Assembly: GCA_903897145.1 (NCBI GenBank)
Contig: CAIUAN010000036.1
Location: forward strand, 1-63,959
Length of the DNA stretch: 63,959 nucleotides
Reading direction: 5' to 3'
Source: an uncultured Bacteroidia bacterium
Lineage (GTDB): Bacteria > Bacteroidota > Bacteroidia > Bacteroidales > Prolixibacteraceae
The translations under genes were made by a program, and so were the position numbers. Below are positions 26,833 through 37,010 of this stretch, in pieces (positions within the stretch are counted from its first letter, which is position 1; every line of letters begins with the position of its first letter). A model generated the notes under the pieces. That model was given only the letters and a program-made list of their open reading frames with translations. It was not told where the DNA came from and ran no database searches.

Positions 26833-27435
26833 TTACAGCCTTTTCTTTAAAGCATTTATAGCATAACACATAAAATAGTAACTACTTTTAATCAAGTTAA
26901 TTCTTTCTATATTTCGAAAAACTCGCCATACATTTTTAGCCGCCTTCCATTTGTTCGCTGTATTTGAAGTTGGAACAATGCGATAGGAAGCCAAAATCTT
27001 GTTTAAGCCATAGGCTTTAAATCCCCTTTTCATTATCAAAAGCCACAAAGCCATGTCTTGGCTTGATCTTAAATTTGGCATTTCGAAATATCCTACCTTG
27101 CTTTTGTCAATAACAACAGTGAGGCAACCTATTATTGTATTGCCTAAAAAGCCATGATAGTCAATCACTTCTGGAGCTTGTATTGTTTTGTTAAGGGATT
27201 TACCTGTTATGTCGATTAAATCATACGATGAGAAGGAGAATGCGATTTCATTTAAAATCATAAATTGGATTTGATATTCTAATTTTTCCGGATACCAAAT
27301 ATCATCACTATCTAAAAATGCAATATATTGTTCTTTTGCTTCTCGTAAGGCAATGTTTCTGGCTTCTGCTGCTCCTACATTCTTATGAAGAACAATAGGT
27401 TTTATTTTTGGCTCTGAGATAGAAAGTTCTTGAAT
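26833..27435 (-). pseudogene. GT2 glycosyltransferase missing its N-terminal part
   Basis: The minus-strand frame from 27435 reads IQELSISEPKIKPI, then NVGAAEARNIALREAK and the metal-binding YIAFLDSDDIWYPEKL, followed by a C-terminal part to 26833. This is the GT2 pattern, but the start of the fold (about the first 45 residues, including the VSIIIPxYN strand) is absent and a TGA (27436-27438) closes the frame. An internal ATG at 27261 could make only a 142-residue piece without the DxD. Inactive in all likelihood. Confidence 0.75.
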
Positions 27436-27554
27436 TCATTTTCCAATTCCAAAACTTTGGGACCAGAAGTTAACCAACCCGTATTGGTTAAGGAATCGTT
27501 CATTTCTGCGATTACATCTGCGTCAATTAATGGAAGGGAAAAAGGGATATTCAA
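27402..27554 (-). pseudogene. 5' remnant of a second DegT-type aminotransferase gene
   Basis: A short minus-strand frame reads NIPFSLPLIDADVIAEMN, then SLTNTGWLTSGPKVLELE and NEFKNFL. This is the typical N-terminus of DegT/DnrJ aminotransferases (start TTG at 27554, where relatives have ATG). Homology stops at about 27430, exactly where the GT2 remnant begins in another frame. It is distinct from the intact LegC-like gene at 25524-26729. Confidence 0.7.
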
Positions 27555-27601
27555 TGTAAAAATTATTAATTGTGCAGGATTAAGGTAATAAGCAAAATGC
27601 T

Positions 27602-28837
27602 TTATGATTTCTCAATTGCTTCAATAAATTTTTTTGCTAATGAAGTATAATTTAATTCCGCTAAAGCATATTCTCTGCCTTTTAGCCCCATTTGAGTTCG
27701 CTGTTCTACTGAAAGTTCGGAAAAGAATTGAATCGTTTTTAACAGTTCGGGTTCATTCTCCGCCGGAATTTGAATTCCGCATCCCACCTTTTCTACTAGA
27801 CTGTTAGGCTCATCAACTGCAAATATTATTGGCTTTTCAGCCAGCATATAATCGGTTATTTTATTATACGAAGTGCCATACTTATGCAAAATACTACTCG
27901 TGCCACCTGCATAAAGCAGATCAAAATAACTTAATAAATTAGGAATAGATGTTTTAGAAACTGGGGGCAGGAAATAAACATTGTTTTGATTGTTTTCTTT
28001 GGCGATCTGTATTAATTCATTTTTTTGAGAGCCATTTCCTACCAAAACAAATGCAACGGTCTGATTTTGATTAAAATGGATTGAAGAAGAAACGAAGATT
28101 TTAAGAGCATTTGAAGGTGCATGGCCACCTGTATAACCAATTATTAGGTTTGATTCGGTTTTAAGTCTTTTTAATAATTCTTCATGTTCTTTTGGAATGG
28201 ATACTCCATCGAAATTCATTTCATGCAATGAGAAACCGTTTGGAATGTGATGAAATTTTCCTTCATTCAGACCATGCTCTACAAGGTAATGTTTTGTATT
28301 GCCAAGCAAGGAGATGTAATAATGACAATTTTTGCAAGCAAAATTCTCAGCCCGTTGCATGAGCCAAATAAAAGGATGATATTTCGAATATCCGCCAATG
28401 AGCATTGGAGATAATGGCCACATGTCGTGGAGTTCAAAAACAAGTTTTGCCTTATTTCTTTTAGCGATTGAATAAGCTGCATAAACATCCAATGGATAGG
28501 TTGATGAGGCAATTACAATATCAGGAGAAGATTGTTCTATAATTTTCTTTTGATATTTAAAAAGTTTAAAAACAAAGGTTAGCATATTTATAATCCTTTT
28601 TATACCAGAACCTTGATAGCTTGGTGTCTTTAACCAAAGATAAATAATACCACCGATGTTTTCGGATTCTAGATCTTCTTTTATTTGGGGTTGTTGATTT
28701 CTTAAATGTGAAAAATTAGCACCTATTATGGTAACCTTGTGCCCTTGCATTATCCATTCTTTTGCTAAATAATATGGTCTGAATTCCATCCCATATTGAG
28801 GTGATCCGGCGTAATGATTGACAATTAAGATATTCAT
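27602..28837 (-). CDS. Glycosyltransferase family 4 (WcaI-like)
   Basis: 411 residues, GT-B fold. The N-terminus MNILIVNHYAGSPQYGMEFR and the sites VFELHDMWP and GYTGGHAPSNALK are typical of GT4 enzymes of colanic-acid-type pathways. The C-terminal GLKGREYAL fits the nucleotide-binding domain. It adds a sugar to the lipid-linked repeat unit on the cytoplasmic side; donor and acceptor are not predictable. Confidence 0.88.
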   Translation of the reverse strand: MNILIVNHYAGSPQYGMEFRPYYLAKEWIMQGHKVTIIGANFSHLRNQQPQIKEDLESENIGGIIYLWLKTPSYQGSGIKRIINMLTFVFKLFKYQKKIIEQSSPDIVIASSTYPLDVYAAYSIAKRNKAKLVFELHDMWPLSPMLIGGYSKYHPFIWLMQRAENFACKNCHYYISLLGNTKHYLVEHGLNEGKFHHIPNGFSLHEMNFDGVSIPKEHEELLKRLKTESNLIIGYTGGHAPSNALKIFVSSSIHFNQNQTVAFVLVGNGSQKNELIQIAKENNQNNVYFLPPVSKTSIPNLLSYFDLLYAGGTSSILHKYGTSYNKITDYMLAEKPIIFAVDEPNSLVEKVGCGIQIPAENEPELLKTIQFFSELSVEQRTQMGLKGREYALAELNYTSLAKKFIEAIEKS

Positions 28838-28858
28838 TTTTAAATAGATAAATGCAGG

Positions 28859-30244
28859 TTAATTCAAGCTAAATACATTCTGGTTTTCAATCAACTTTTC
28901 AATCATATTTTGAGTAATAATTTTTATTTTATCACCGTCTTTTCCATTAAATCCCCTTTCAGAACACCAATCTGTTGAGGCTGTGTTTATGATTATTCCA
29001 GATTGAGGAGTCTTTTGGAACACCATAAATGTGCCACACGTTTTTGAGCCACGAAAGCCTAAATCAAATCCAATTATCTCACTCTTATTGAATTTAGTAG
29101 TTGAATTATCTTGGATTGGAAAGCCATTGGAATCAAATCCTTTTAAGTATGCCCCATCATATTCACTTGTTGGCAAGCTTATTATGTCGCCTTTTTTAAG
29201 ATTTGTCCCTTCTAATAATGGTGAATTATTAGTGCAGATTTTATACCCATCCCATCCTAAGTCAGTTTGTAGACCATATCCTCCATGGTTGAAGTCTGCC
29301 CCACTACTATTTGAAATAGGATACTTTAGCGAAATTTGATCCCAAGTAATTGTTTTTAATAGAGGATTTTGAATCGGATCTTCAGTAAGGACTTTATAGC
29401 AAATAAGTTGATCTTTAGCTTCAGAATATCGAACTTGCCACCACATTGTATTTCCCGAGAGTATTAAAAGATTATGCCCATTATCTACAAATTGATCTAC
29501 ACTCAACCTTGCTTTTCTGGTCCAATACTCACTATGACCAACAATTATAAGTAGTTTAGTCCCTGTTAGAATAGAATCATTTTCAAGATCTATATCTGAT
29601 ATATAGTTTATTTTTCTATGAAATTTATTTTTTTCAATCCATTGCAAAAATGACAGGGAATAGCTTGATAATGAAATGGGTCTTTGAAATGATACAATTC
29701 TTGCTGGTTGGGGAGTTGAATAAGTGCTTTTGCCGCCTGAGGTACTATAGGCATTTTCTGTATTTGAAGGATAAAGAATAGTTATATCTTTTGATTCGAC
29801 AGCTTTAATTAGCATCGGAATTTTATTTTCCCAAAGATAGACTCCACTTTTTAGTTTGTTTGGTGTATAATGAAAAGTTACATTATATTCATAGCCATTC
29901 TCATATAGATTTGTGTTTTGTATTCTTTGCGGTGAAATATCTGCTAATACACTATCTATTATTTCTCCATTAATCGAAAATAACTTTATAGATGCATTTT
30001 TAATTGTTTGTTTTGTATTGAGTTGTATTTTTACAGTGTCATTAATGGTGTACGAGCATCTATCAGCATATCCATCTAATATCACACTGGATTTAATCGG
30101 TACCCCATTCCAGGGTCTCTCTTGTGTTGGTGTATTAAAAGGTGCTTTATTGCAGCTGACTATGAATATCATACAAAAAATACTAAAAGCCAAACATCTG
30201 TTTTTTAAATAAATTTGATCAGAATTCCACTTGGAGTCTTTCAT
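28859..30244 (-). CDS. N,N-dimethylformamidase beta-subunit-like lipoprotein
   Basis: 461 residues. A membrane-targeting stretch ends IVSC, a plausible lipobox, though the N-region before it is unusually long. The remainder resembles the C-terminal domain of dimethylformamidase large subunits: LLIIVGHSEYWTRKARLSV, NLLILSGNTMWWQVRY, GADFNHGGYG and GIIINTASTDWC. In dimethylformamidase this fold hosts a mononuclear iron amidase. Within a polysaccharide locus the substrate is more likely an N-acyl sugar or unknown. It lies 21 bp from the next gene, so it is in the operon. Confidence 0.7.
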   Translation of the reverse strand: MKDSKWNSDQIYLKNRCLAFSIFCMIFIVSCNKAPFNTPTQERPWNGVPIKSSVILDGYADRCSYTINDTVKIQLNTKQTIKNASIKLFSINGEIIDSVLADISPQRIQNTNLYENGYEYNVTFHYTPNKLKSGVYLWENKIPMLIKAVESKDITILYPSNTENAYSTSGGKSTYSTPQPARIVSFQRPISLSSYSLSFLQWIEKNKFHRKINYISDIDLENDSILTGTKLLIIVGHSEYWTRKARLSVDQFVDNGHNLLILSGNTMWWQVRYSEAKDQLICYKVLTEDPIQNPLLKTITWDQISLKYPISNSSGADFNHGGYGLQTDLGWDGYKICTNNSPLLEGTNLKKGDIISLPTSEYDGAYLKGFDSNGFPIQDNSTTKFNKSEIIGFDLGFRGSKTCGTFMVFQKTPQSGIIINTASTDWCSERGFNGKDGDKIKIITQNMIEKLIENQNVFSLN

Positions 30245-30341
30245 TTTTTGTCAAGTAAGTTTGTTTAATTGGCTCGTTTCAATGGTTATTTAATAAAGTT
30301 TTAAAATAAAAGCTTCCTTTTAAAAATGAAGTAAATCTTTT

Positions 30342-31472
30342 TTAAGATAAGATTAAGTTGTATAATTTAATTAGTTTTTGCGATTCATAGTTCCAATTGA
30401 TAAATTTCTCAATGGCTTCTTTCCCTCTTTTCCCCATTTCCTCTGCTTCTGTTATATTGTTTTTTAAATAATTGATAGCCTCAGCAATTTCTTTAGGGTT
30501 AGCGGAATCAACACAAATTCCAAATTTATAAAGTTCGTTCATCTGTTTATTGAAAGGCGTATTTGATAATATTACAGGAATGCCCATCGCCATATATTCG
30601 TATACTTTAGTTGGTAACGCATCGATTTTATTGTATTGTCCTATGTTTAATAAGGTTGCAATTCCTGCTAATGATTGATTTAGGCAATTTATCACTTCTT
30701 GTTTGTCAAGGATGCCTAAATAAGCGATGGATTTAAATTCTGGTAGTAATTCAAGGTCAGTTTTATAGGGTTCCTCAATTGGACCTGCTAATGTAATCTG
30801 AACACTAGTGTAAGCACTGGCTTCTACTAAATTAGTAATACCTCTTGAATGCGTTAATCCTCCTAGATAAATTATCGAACTTCTTTTTGTAAACGGGATC
30901 CCATTGTTTGGTAAAAAAACCGATATGTCGGGAGCATTAGTTACGAAAATGGTTTGTTTAGATCTTTGATCAAAATAATCAACTCCATTAATGGTGCATA
31001 CTTGTACAACGGCATCAATTTTGCGACATACGTATGCTTCATATTTTAGATATAGTGAAGCAATTGCGTTACGAAGGACTTTTGGAAGGAATTCTTTTTC
31101 TCTTATTTGAAGCCCATAAAACTCATGACTATCAAAAATTACTTTTTTTCCTCTTCGTTTTAGTCTTAATGCGAAAATAAGTAATTCTGGGTCGTGCAGA
31201 TGGTAGAGGTCTGCATCTATTTCTAGCGCTTTTTTATAGACAGCTCTAGTCCTCTTTATGATCCGTTGTACCCTATTTTTTACAGGGATACCTAAAGAGA
31301 TTCGTTTAACCCCATTTTTAAAGTCTTCAAAGAATCTATCACTACAGGCAATAAGGGTAACCTCAAATTTATTTTTGGCTAAACTTGAACATTCTTTTGT
31401 GAAAATTCGTATGTCATTAATTGAATGGACTGAGGTCAGATGGCATACCTTGTAAGTTTTTAATTTCTTCAT
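30342..31472 (-). CDS. Glycosyltransferase family 4
   Basis: 376 residues, GT-B fold: the N-terminus KVCHLTSVHSINDIRIFTKE, the HDPELLIFAL and FDSHEFYG strand motifs, and C-terminal TKVYEYMAMGIPVILSN with the conserved E for nucleotide-sugar binding. Its start overlaps the Wzy-like stop by 4 bp (31469-31472). Donor sugar unknown. Confidence 0.88.
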   Translation of the reverse strand: MKKLKTYKVCHLTSVHSINDIRIFTKECSSLAKNKFEVTLIACSDRFFEDFKNGVKRISLGIPVKNRVQRIIKRTRAVYKKALEIDADLYHLHDPELLIFALRLKRRGKKVIFDSHEFYGLQIREKEFLPKVLRNAIASLYLKYEAYVCRKIDAVVQVCTINGVDYFDQRSKQTIFVTNAPDISVFLPNNGIPFTKRSSIIYLGGLTHSRGITNLVEASAYTSVQITLAGPIEEPYKTDLELLPEFKSIAYLGILDKQEVINCLNQSLAGIATLLNIGQYNKIDALPTKVYEYMAMGIPVILSNTPFNKQMNELYKFGICVDSANPKEIAEAINYLKNNITEAEEMGKRGKEAIEKFINWNYESQKLIKLYNLILS

Positions 31473-32749
31473 TGTATGAATGATATTTTCGAACGAGGCA
31501 TAAAATACAAGGTTATTAAAAGTAATAAAATTCCATTGGTAAGAAGAACAGTCGTAAATGGACTACTTCCAAATGATATTACAGCGGCAACAATAGGAAG
31601 AATCCATAGCTTAGGATCTAAGCCTTTTGAACAAAAGTCAAAGAGTTTAAAAATAACGATCAGAATTACTGGAAAAATTAAAACTCCTAAAACATTGAAA
31701 TTTAAATATGCATCAGAAAACAATCCATTATTTGCATTTGTATCAATGTTACCTGAATAGTCATATCCTATAATTTTTGCTATTGGAACCTTATAAGGTG
31801 AAGAAATACCTAGCCAGCCTATGATTCCTTGTCTGAAATAATCAGGTTCGTGAATTGTGAAGTAGTTATAATAATTGTAATTCAACAGAGCCGGAATATA
31901 AAAGACTCTTCGAATGGCGACATTTGCAATAAAAAATGTGCCTGTAAAATAAAATTCAATTAATGATAAGAACGATATGAGCGATAACCCCCATGAGAAC
32001 AATACAATTCTATTCCTGTTGTAAAGCCAATAACCAATAAAACATAGAACTAATTTGAATATTACATCTTTGTGTCCACCAATTGAAAAATTTAGAAGTA
32101 TCACAAATGAGATCAGTATTGCAATTAAAATTTTGCGCTTAAAAAGGAAATAGACTAATAACACTGGCAAGATATTCGCTGCTGCTGGTAGTAAATATTT
32201 TAATATTATAGGTAAGTTAAGAGATCTTTCTTCATTCCTTAAATCGTAAACATCCATTAATCCAAAGTGAATTCGAAATCCAAAATATCGACCTGAAACA
32301 TATATTACGCTTACACTTAGAATTAAGAGCACAAACCATAATGCAAATGAATTTCTTTTAGCCTCTTTTGAAAGTTTAAATGACGGAATTAAAATATAAG
32401 CTGTTAATAAGATTATCCAATATATCATAAATAGAGCTTGAAATTTTGTATCCATTGGGATAAACCTCATGATTGAGGTCATTGGAACATAGAACACTAA
32501 AAAGAGTAGTACGATAATGTTAGCTGAAAGTTTAGGGGTTTTATAAATAGAAATAATAAAAGGTGCTAATATCAATAGGGTAATCCAGGATAAAACCATG
32601 CTAAAGGCATTAGATTCATCCACAAATCCGGTTGATATAAATAAAGGTGAAATTATGGTTGCATAATTAAGGTCTAGAACTATTCTGAATAAGATAATTC
32701 CTGTTATATTAACTATGGTATTTTTAATAATGAAGAAATTAGAAACCAT
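31469..32749 (-). CDS. Wzy-like oligosaccharide repeat-unit polymerase
   Basis: A 426-residue polytopic membrane protein with about ten to twelve helices and a larger loop between residues about 165 and 345. No primary sequence motif is diagnostic for Wzy. The call rests on topology, size, and position between the Wzx flippase and a glycosyltransferase in a locus that has Wzz. It would link repeat units in the periplasm. Confidence 0.7.
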   Translation of the reverse strand: MVSNFFIIKNTIVNITGIILFRIVLDLNYATIISPLFISTGFVDESNAFSMVLSWITLLILAPFIISIYKTPKLSANIIVLLFLVFYVPMTSIMRFIPMDTKFQALFMIYWIILLTAYILIPSFKLSKEAKRNSFALWFVLLILSVSVIYVSGRYFGFRIHFGLMDVYDLRNEERSLNLPIILKYLLPAAANILPVLLVYFLFKRKILIAILISFVILLNFSIGGHKDVIFKLVLCFIGYWLYNRNRIVLFSWGLSLISFLSLIEFYFTGTFFIANVAIRRVFYIPALLNYNYYNYFTIHEPDYFRQGIIGWLGISSPYKVPIAKIIGYDYSGNIDTNANNGLFSDAYLNFNVLGVLIFPVILIVIFKLFDFCSKGLDPKLWILPIVAAVISFGSSPFTTVLLTNGILLLLITLYFMPRSKISFIQ

Positions 32750-32794
32750 TTTATTTCTTTTTACCTTGCGAATTAAGAAAATAATTAATCAATT

Positions 32795-34072
32795 TCATAT
32801 TTGTGCTTTGGAAAAGTGAAAAGACAACAGAATATACATCAAGTAGGCACTACTTCGTCCGATCGCAAAGCAAATTAGGACCATTTTTAAATTGTTAAAT
32901 ACTAAAAATCCAATAATTAGTGACAGAAGAGTCGAAAGCACATAATAAATCTGCCAAAACATGGATATATTCATTTTCTTTCGGATTATTAAAACTCCAC
33001 TTAACGACATGCTAATAAAGCTTAAGGTAATCATCGGAAGTAAAATCCGAGAATATTCACCTGAAATCTGCCATTCCTTACCCAGAACAAATGAAAATAG
33101 AGTTGGTAGAATAAAGAATAATCCAATAGATCCAAGTATTCCTAAAATTGATATATTCTTTAATAATTTAACAAAAAGTGATTTGCAACTTCCTGTTTTA
33201 AGGTAATCTTCGTTTGCCTTTTGTCTGAAAACATCCCTTATAGCTATACTAACAACACTTACTGGCACTGAGAGTATGTTCATCGTCATACCATAATAAC
33301 CAACTTCAGTGCTATTGTAAAAAGTCCCTATAAAAAGAATAGGCAACGTACCACCAATCTGACTAAGGAGTTGGTCAGGCAAGGTGTATTTTGGGAATTC
33401 TTTGAACTTGATCGCTAAAGGTTTAAATTTTAAAATTGAAATTTTAGTAAAGGTTTCCTTGTCTATTTTTATTGCACGGTAAAGACAGATTCCGGCAGAA
33501 ACTAATCGACCCAAGAGATCACCCAGCGCTAATCCATTTCCAGAAATTTTAATTAGACCTAAAAATAATTTACTCAGCGTTGTTGAGGAAGCATTAGTTA
33601 CTTTATTTACTGCAAGTGTGCTGAAATATTTATTGCGAACGCACCATTCATTGTAACAATTAAATATGATAATTGCAAAAGCTGAAATCGGACAAATAAA
33701 TAACCAATATGCAAGACCTGGTTCATTTAACCAATTTTCTAGGTGACGGTAACCTAATTGCAAAACAATTATTGAAACTATTAAAAAAAAGAAGCTTAAG
33801 GCAAGGGTTAGCCCTATCAAATTTGCAGCTTCTTCTTTAGAATCAGCAATTAAAATGGCACTTTCGTATTTACCAGAAGCCAAAACCGCAAGAATTCCTG
33901 TGATTGCAGTAAGGGTAGCCAATAATCCAAATTCAGCAGGCGAAAATAGTCTACTTAGTATAGGATAAAACAACATGGGAAAGAGTTGTGCAATGCTTGT
34001 TCCAATTCCAATTATCATTGTGTTTCTCACAAATTCGCTCTGCGTCAAAACCCATTTTGAAATCTTTTTCAT
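32795..34072 (-). CDS. Wzx-type oligosaccharide flippase (MATE/MVF fold)
   Basis: 425 residues with about twelve helices. The N-terminal FVRNTMIIGIGTSIAQLFPMLF, YPILSRLFSPAEFGLLATL and the following AVLASGKYESAILIAD are typical of polysaccharide flippases. It would move lipid-linked repeat units across the inner membrane. It lies between the Wzy-like gene and the nucleotide-sugar dehydrogenase. Confidence 0.88.
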   Translation of the reverse strand: MKKISKWVLTQSEFVRNTMIIGIGTSIAQLFPMLFYPILSRLFSPAEFGLLATLTAITGILAVLASGKYESAILIADSKEEAANLIGLTLALSFFFLIVSIIVLQLGYRHLENWLNEPGLAYWLFICPISAFAIIIFNCYNEWCVRNKYFSTLAVNKVTNASSTTLSKLFLGLIKISGNGLALGDLLGRLVSAGICLYRAIKIDKETFTKISILKFKPLAIKFKEFPKYTLPDQLLSQIGGTLPILFIGTFYNSTEVGYYGMTMNILSVPVSVVSIAIRDVFRQKANEDYLKTGSCKSLFVKLLKNISILGILGSIGLFFILPTLFSFVLGKEWQISGEYSRILLPMITLSFISMSLSGVLIIRKKMNISMFWQIYYVLSTLLSLIIGFLVFNNLKMVLICFAIGRSSAYLMYILLSFHFSKAQI

Positions 34073-34132
34073 TAAAAATTTAATTGTTTATAATGTGAAT
34101 CTAATTGAGAGAAGCCGAATGAATATTAACAG

Positions 34133-35440
34133 CTACAATTTGTGAACCTTATTGCCCCTCCTCTGAGTCGCATTCCTCAAATCAACAATCAAATTCGATT
34201 CTTTCACAATAAAATCAATATCAAAATCAGCATGGTTGGTTGTTATGACAATGCAATCGGCCTCCTGAAGAACCTCGCTGGTTAAATGGACTGAGTGATA
34301 GGTTTTGCCGGCTGTAGTTAACGTTGGAATATATGGATCGTGGTAAGTTACCTGACCATTCTTTTTTAAAATTAAATCGATAATCTGAAGAGCAGGCGAT
34401 TCACGCGCATCATCAATATTGGGCTTGTAAGCCACACCCAGGAAGAGAATATTACTTCCATTGACCGATTTCTTGTGACTGTTTAATGCCGAGGTGATCT
34501 TGTTGGTCATGTAATTCGGCATCCTCATGTTAATATGACCCGCTGCATGTATCATGCTTAAATCAAAATCATACTTCTTGGCAATGTGCTCAAGATAAAA
34601 TGGATCCAGCGGAATGCAATGCCCTCCAATGCCTGGACCAGGATAAAAAGCTTGAAAACCAAATGGCTTGGTCTTCGCTGCTTCAATAACTTCCCAAATG
34701 TCGATGCCCATCTTGCCTGATAATAAGGCCAACTCATTAATCAGACTTATATTCACTAACCGATAGGTGTTCTCTAAGATCTTAACCATTTCGGCAACTT
34801 TAGGTGAGCTAACCAAATGTAGCTTGTCGATAGCCTTGGAATATATTTTTTCACCGATTTCCAACCCCTCTTTCGATATGGCGCCTAATACTTTAGGGGT
34901 GTTCTTCGTATGAAAAGTTACATTCCCTGGATCGACACGTTCGGGTGAATAAGCAAGCCAGAAATCTACCTCGCTCTTTAACCCAGAAGTCTTCTCAATA
35001 ATCGGTAGCATCAACTCTTCGGTGGTTGTTGGGTAGGTGGTACTCTCGAGACTAATAAAAGTTCCTGCCTTCATGTGTTGCCCAATAGTCTTGCAGGCCG
35101 ACTCGATATAACTCATCTCGGGCTTACGGAATTTATCTAATGGTGTTGGTACACAGATTAGTAAAGCATCACACTCTTTTATCCGCGTGAAATCAGTGGT
35201 GGTAGTAAGCTTTATGCTATCAACAACCTCGCGCAAGACAGCGTCGCGGATATCTTTGATGTAGTTATCACCTTGATTTATCTTGTTAACCTTATCGGTT
35301 GACTTATCAAATCCAATTACTTTAAGTCCTGCCTGCGCAAATCCCACCGCCAAGGGTAACCCCACATAGCCAAGACCAATAATACCAATAACTTCCATGT
35401 TTTGGCTTATTTTATCTAGTAGAATTTCTTTATAGTTCAT
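34133..35440 (-). CDS. UDP-N-acetyl-hexosamine 6-dehydrogenase (WbpA/WecC family)
   Basis: A 435-residue nucleotide-sugar dehydrogenase: NAD site GIIGLGYVGLPLAVGF at residues about 18-33, the ESTTYPTTTEE segment, and PGPGIGGHCIPLDPFYL carrying the catalytic Cys. It oxidises a UDP-HexNAc to the uronic acid, so the polymer likely contains an acidic amino sugar. WbpA type (UDP-GlcNAc) is favoured over UDP-Glc dehydrogenase by overall layout. Confidence 0.9.
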   Translation of the reverse strand: MNYKEILLDKISQNMEVIGIIGLGYVGLPLAVGFAQAGLKVIGFDKSTDKVNKINQGDNYIKDIRDAVLREVVDSIKLTTTTDFTRIKECDALLICVPTPLDKFRKPEMSYIESACKTIGQHMKAGTFISLESTTYPTTTEELMLPIIEKTSGLKSEVDFWLAYSPERVDPGNVTFHTKNTPKVLGAISKEGLEIGEKIYSKAIDKLHLVSSPKVAEMVKILENTYRLVNISLINELALLSGKMGIDIWEVIEAAKTKPFGFQAFYPGPGIGGHCIPLDPFYLEHIAKKYDFDLSMIHAAGHINMRMPNYMTNKITSALNSHKKSVNGSNILFLGVAYKPNIDDARESPALQIIDLILKKNGQVTYHDPYIPTLTTAGKTYHSVHLTSEVLQEADCIVITTNHADFDIDFIVKESNLIVDLRNATQRRGNKVHKL

Positions 35441-35451
35441 AGAAAAAATTT

Positions 35452-36570
35452 TTAGTTCTCATTTAGTTTAGTCCTGAAGTCTTTCAGCGTTTCTTTTCCT
35501 AAAAGCATAGTTAGACTGATTATTATCCCAAGAAATATAAAAAGTGAAACGATTAAGAGTCTGCTGTTTGATCGCTTAAATGGTACTGCAGAAGGCTCTA
35601 TAATCGTAAAGATTGGTGTCTGCTTCTTGACATCAATTTTAGCTTGTTCTAGCTGTGCTGCTATGGTGTTATAGACGCTAAAGGTAATGTTGTAGTGTGA
35701 TTGAAGTCGGTCGAGGTCCACCTTTTGAAGCCCGGTTGTAAATGCATTGCCTCTGTCGTTTCCCGTTGCTAACTTGACCTGTGCTTTCTCAAATTCTTCT
35801 TTAGCCATACGATAGCTCTCTTCTACAAATTTTAGATTTTCTTTTACCTTTTCAGTCTTAAATTCGATAATGTATTTTTCCAGTAAATTTTGAGCTTTTA
35901 AAGTCATCTGGGCTGCGGCTAAGGGTTCGGGTAATTTCGAGGTAATGGAGAGGTAGCCATCCTTTGGCATTACAGTTAGTATTACAATGTCGTCTAATAA
36001 GGTCTCAATTAAGTGCTGATCTTCTGTTAGGGTGAGTGGAGCAAGATCTTTAATGGAAGAACTGGGTTCAGTCTGCTGTTTTCCACGAAGAAGTTTTACG
36101 ATAAGTCCAGGTAATCCAATGGTGTATTTCTTTAGCATTCCAACTATTGTTGGTTTTTTAAGCTTCGTCAGGTAATCGAATAGAGTAACTGGGTTATTGA
36201 AATCTTGAAAGTTTAGAGGGGTATTCATTAGCTCAAGCTGAAACGGAGTGCTGCTTAAAATTAAGGGGTAGACAATAGGGGAGAGATCAGCTCCATTGGC
36301 CCCTTGTTTGTCTAAACTTATCCCGGCTAATTCGGCTAACCCACTTAGCCCTCCAAGTTTTGAGTTAGGATCGTTAAGTTGGGGAACTATCGTGCTGGTA
36401 GCGGTATATTCTGCAGGTACAATAAGTGCTATAATAACACCCAGTATGGCACTTATTGCTATTGTTCGGATCAAGAATACACGTCCTTTCCAGATCTTTT
36501 GAGCTAAAGCTACAAGATCGATTTCGTCCTCCATGGAAGGTGGAGTTGTTTGAAGTGATGGCTGTTTCAT
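35452..36570 (-). CDS. Wzz-type chain-length determinant
   Basis: 372 residues: cytoplasmic start, helix 1 (about 33-52), a long periplasmic part with coiled coil (about 235-310) and helix 2 (about 342-360) after the proline-containing PSAVPFKRSNS. This is a PCP-1 co-polymerase without a C-terminal kinase domain. It is 11 bp before the dehydrogenase gene and is the first structural gene after the UpxY-like gene. Confidence 0.88.
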   Translation of the reverse strand: MKQPSLQTTPPSMEDEIDLVALAQKIWKGRVFLIRTIAISAILGVIIALIVPAEYTATSTIVPQLNDPNSKLGGLSGLAELAGISLDKQGANGADLSPIVYPLILSSTPFQLELMNTPLNFQDFNNPVTLFDYLTKLKKPTIVGMLKKYTIGLPGLIVKLLRGKQQTEPSSSIKDLAPLTLTEDQHLIETLLDDIVILTVMPKDGYLSITSKLPEPLAAAQMTLKAQNLLEKYIIEFKTEKVKENLKFVEESYRMAKEEFEKAQVKLATGNDRGNAFTTGLQKVDLDRLQSHYNITFSVYNTIAAQLEQAKIDVKKQTPIFTIIEPSAVPFKRSNSRLLIVSLFIFLGIIISLTMLLGKETLKDFRTKLNEN

Positions 36571-37010
36571 GGTGAATTTTTTTGGCTATTTTGTCGCCTT
36601 GGATTTACAGCTTTTTACAGCTTCGCCCTTTCAGTCACATGATCGTGACCTGCCATAAGGGTTACCGGAGTCTATTTTTAGAACTAAAACAGACTTCTCA
36701 AGAAATTAATATTACGGTAGACCTTACTTAAATAGAGCGTATATTTAGGTAATATTCATTGGCTAAAGTACACAAAAATTCTGATTACTTAATAAAATAA
36801 ATTACAAATAAAGTAGAATTAATAGCGTGAATTATTCTGGCAAGTTTGAGTAGTTATTTTGTTTTTGCAAAGGTGATTTATCTAAATAGCTATTTTTGAA
36901 TAGCTTATATAGGTTTTTGCTTCTTAAGTTGGCGAAAAAGGAATATTTTTTGCACGAAATTCTCTTATTTAGTCTAAATAAGTGCTTAAGCTGAATATTT
37001 TTTTATTGTT
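36571..37010. other. Long gap between the UpxY-like and Wzz genes
   Basis: 440 bp without coding potential inside the polysaccharide operon. A GTCACATGATCGTGAC imperfect palindrome is at about 36634-36649. Otherwise AT-rich; no terminator with a T-run or exact promoter element was found. Confidence 0.4.
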
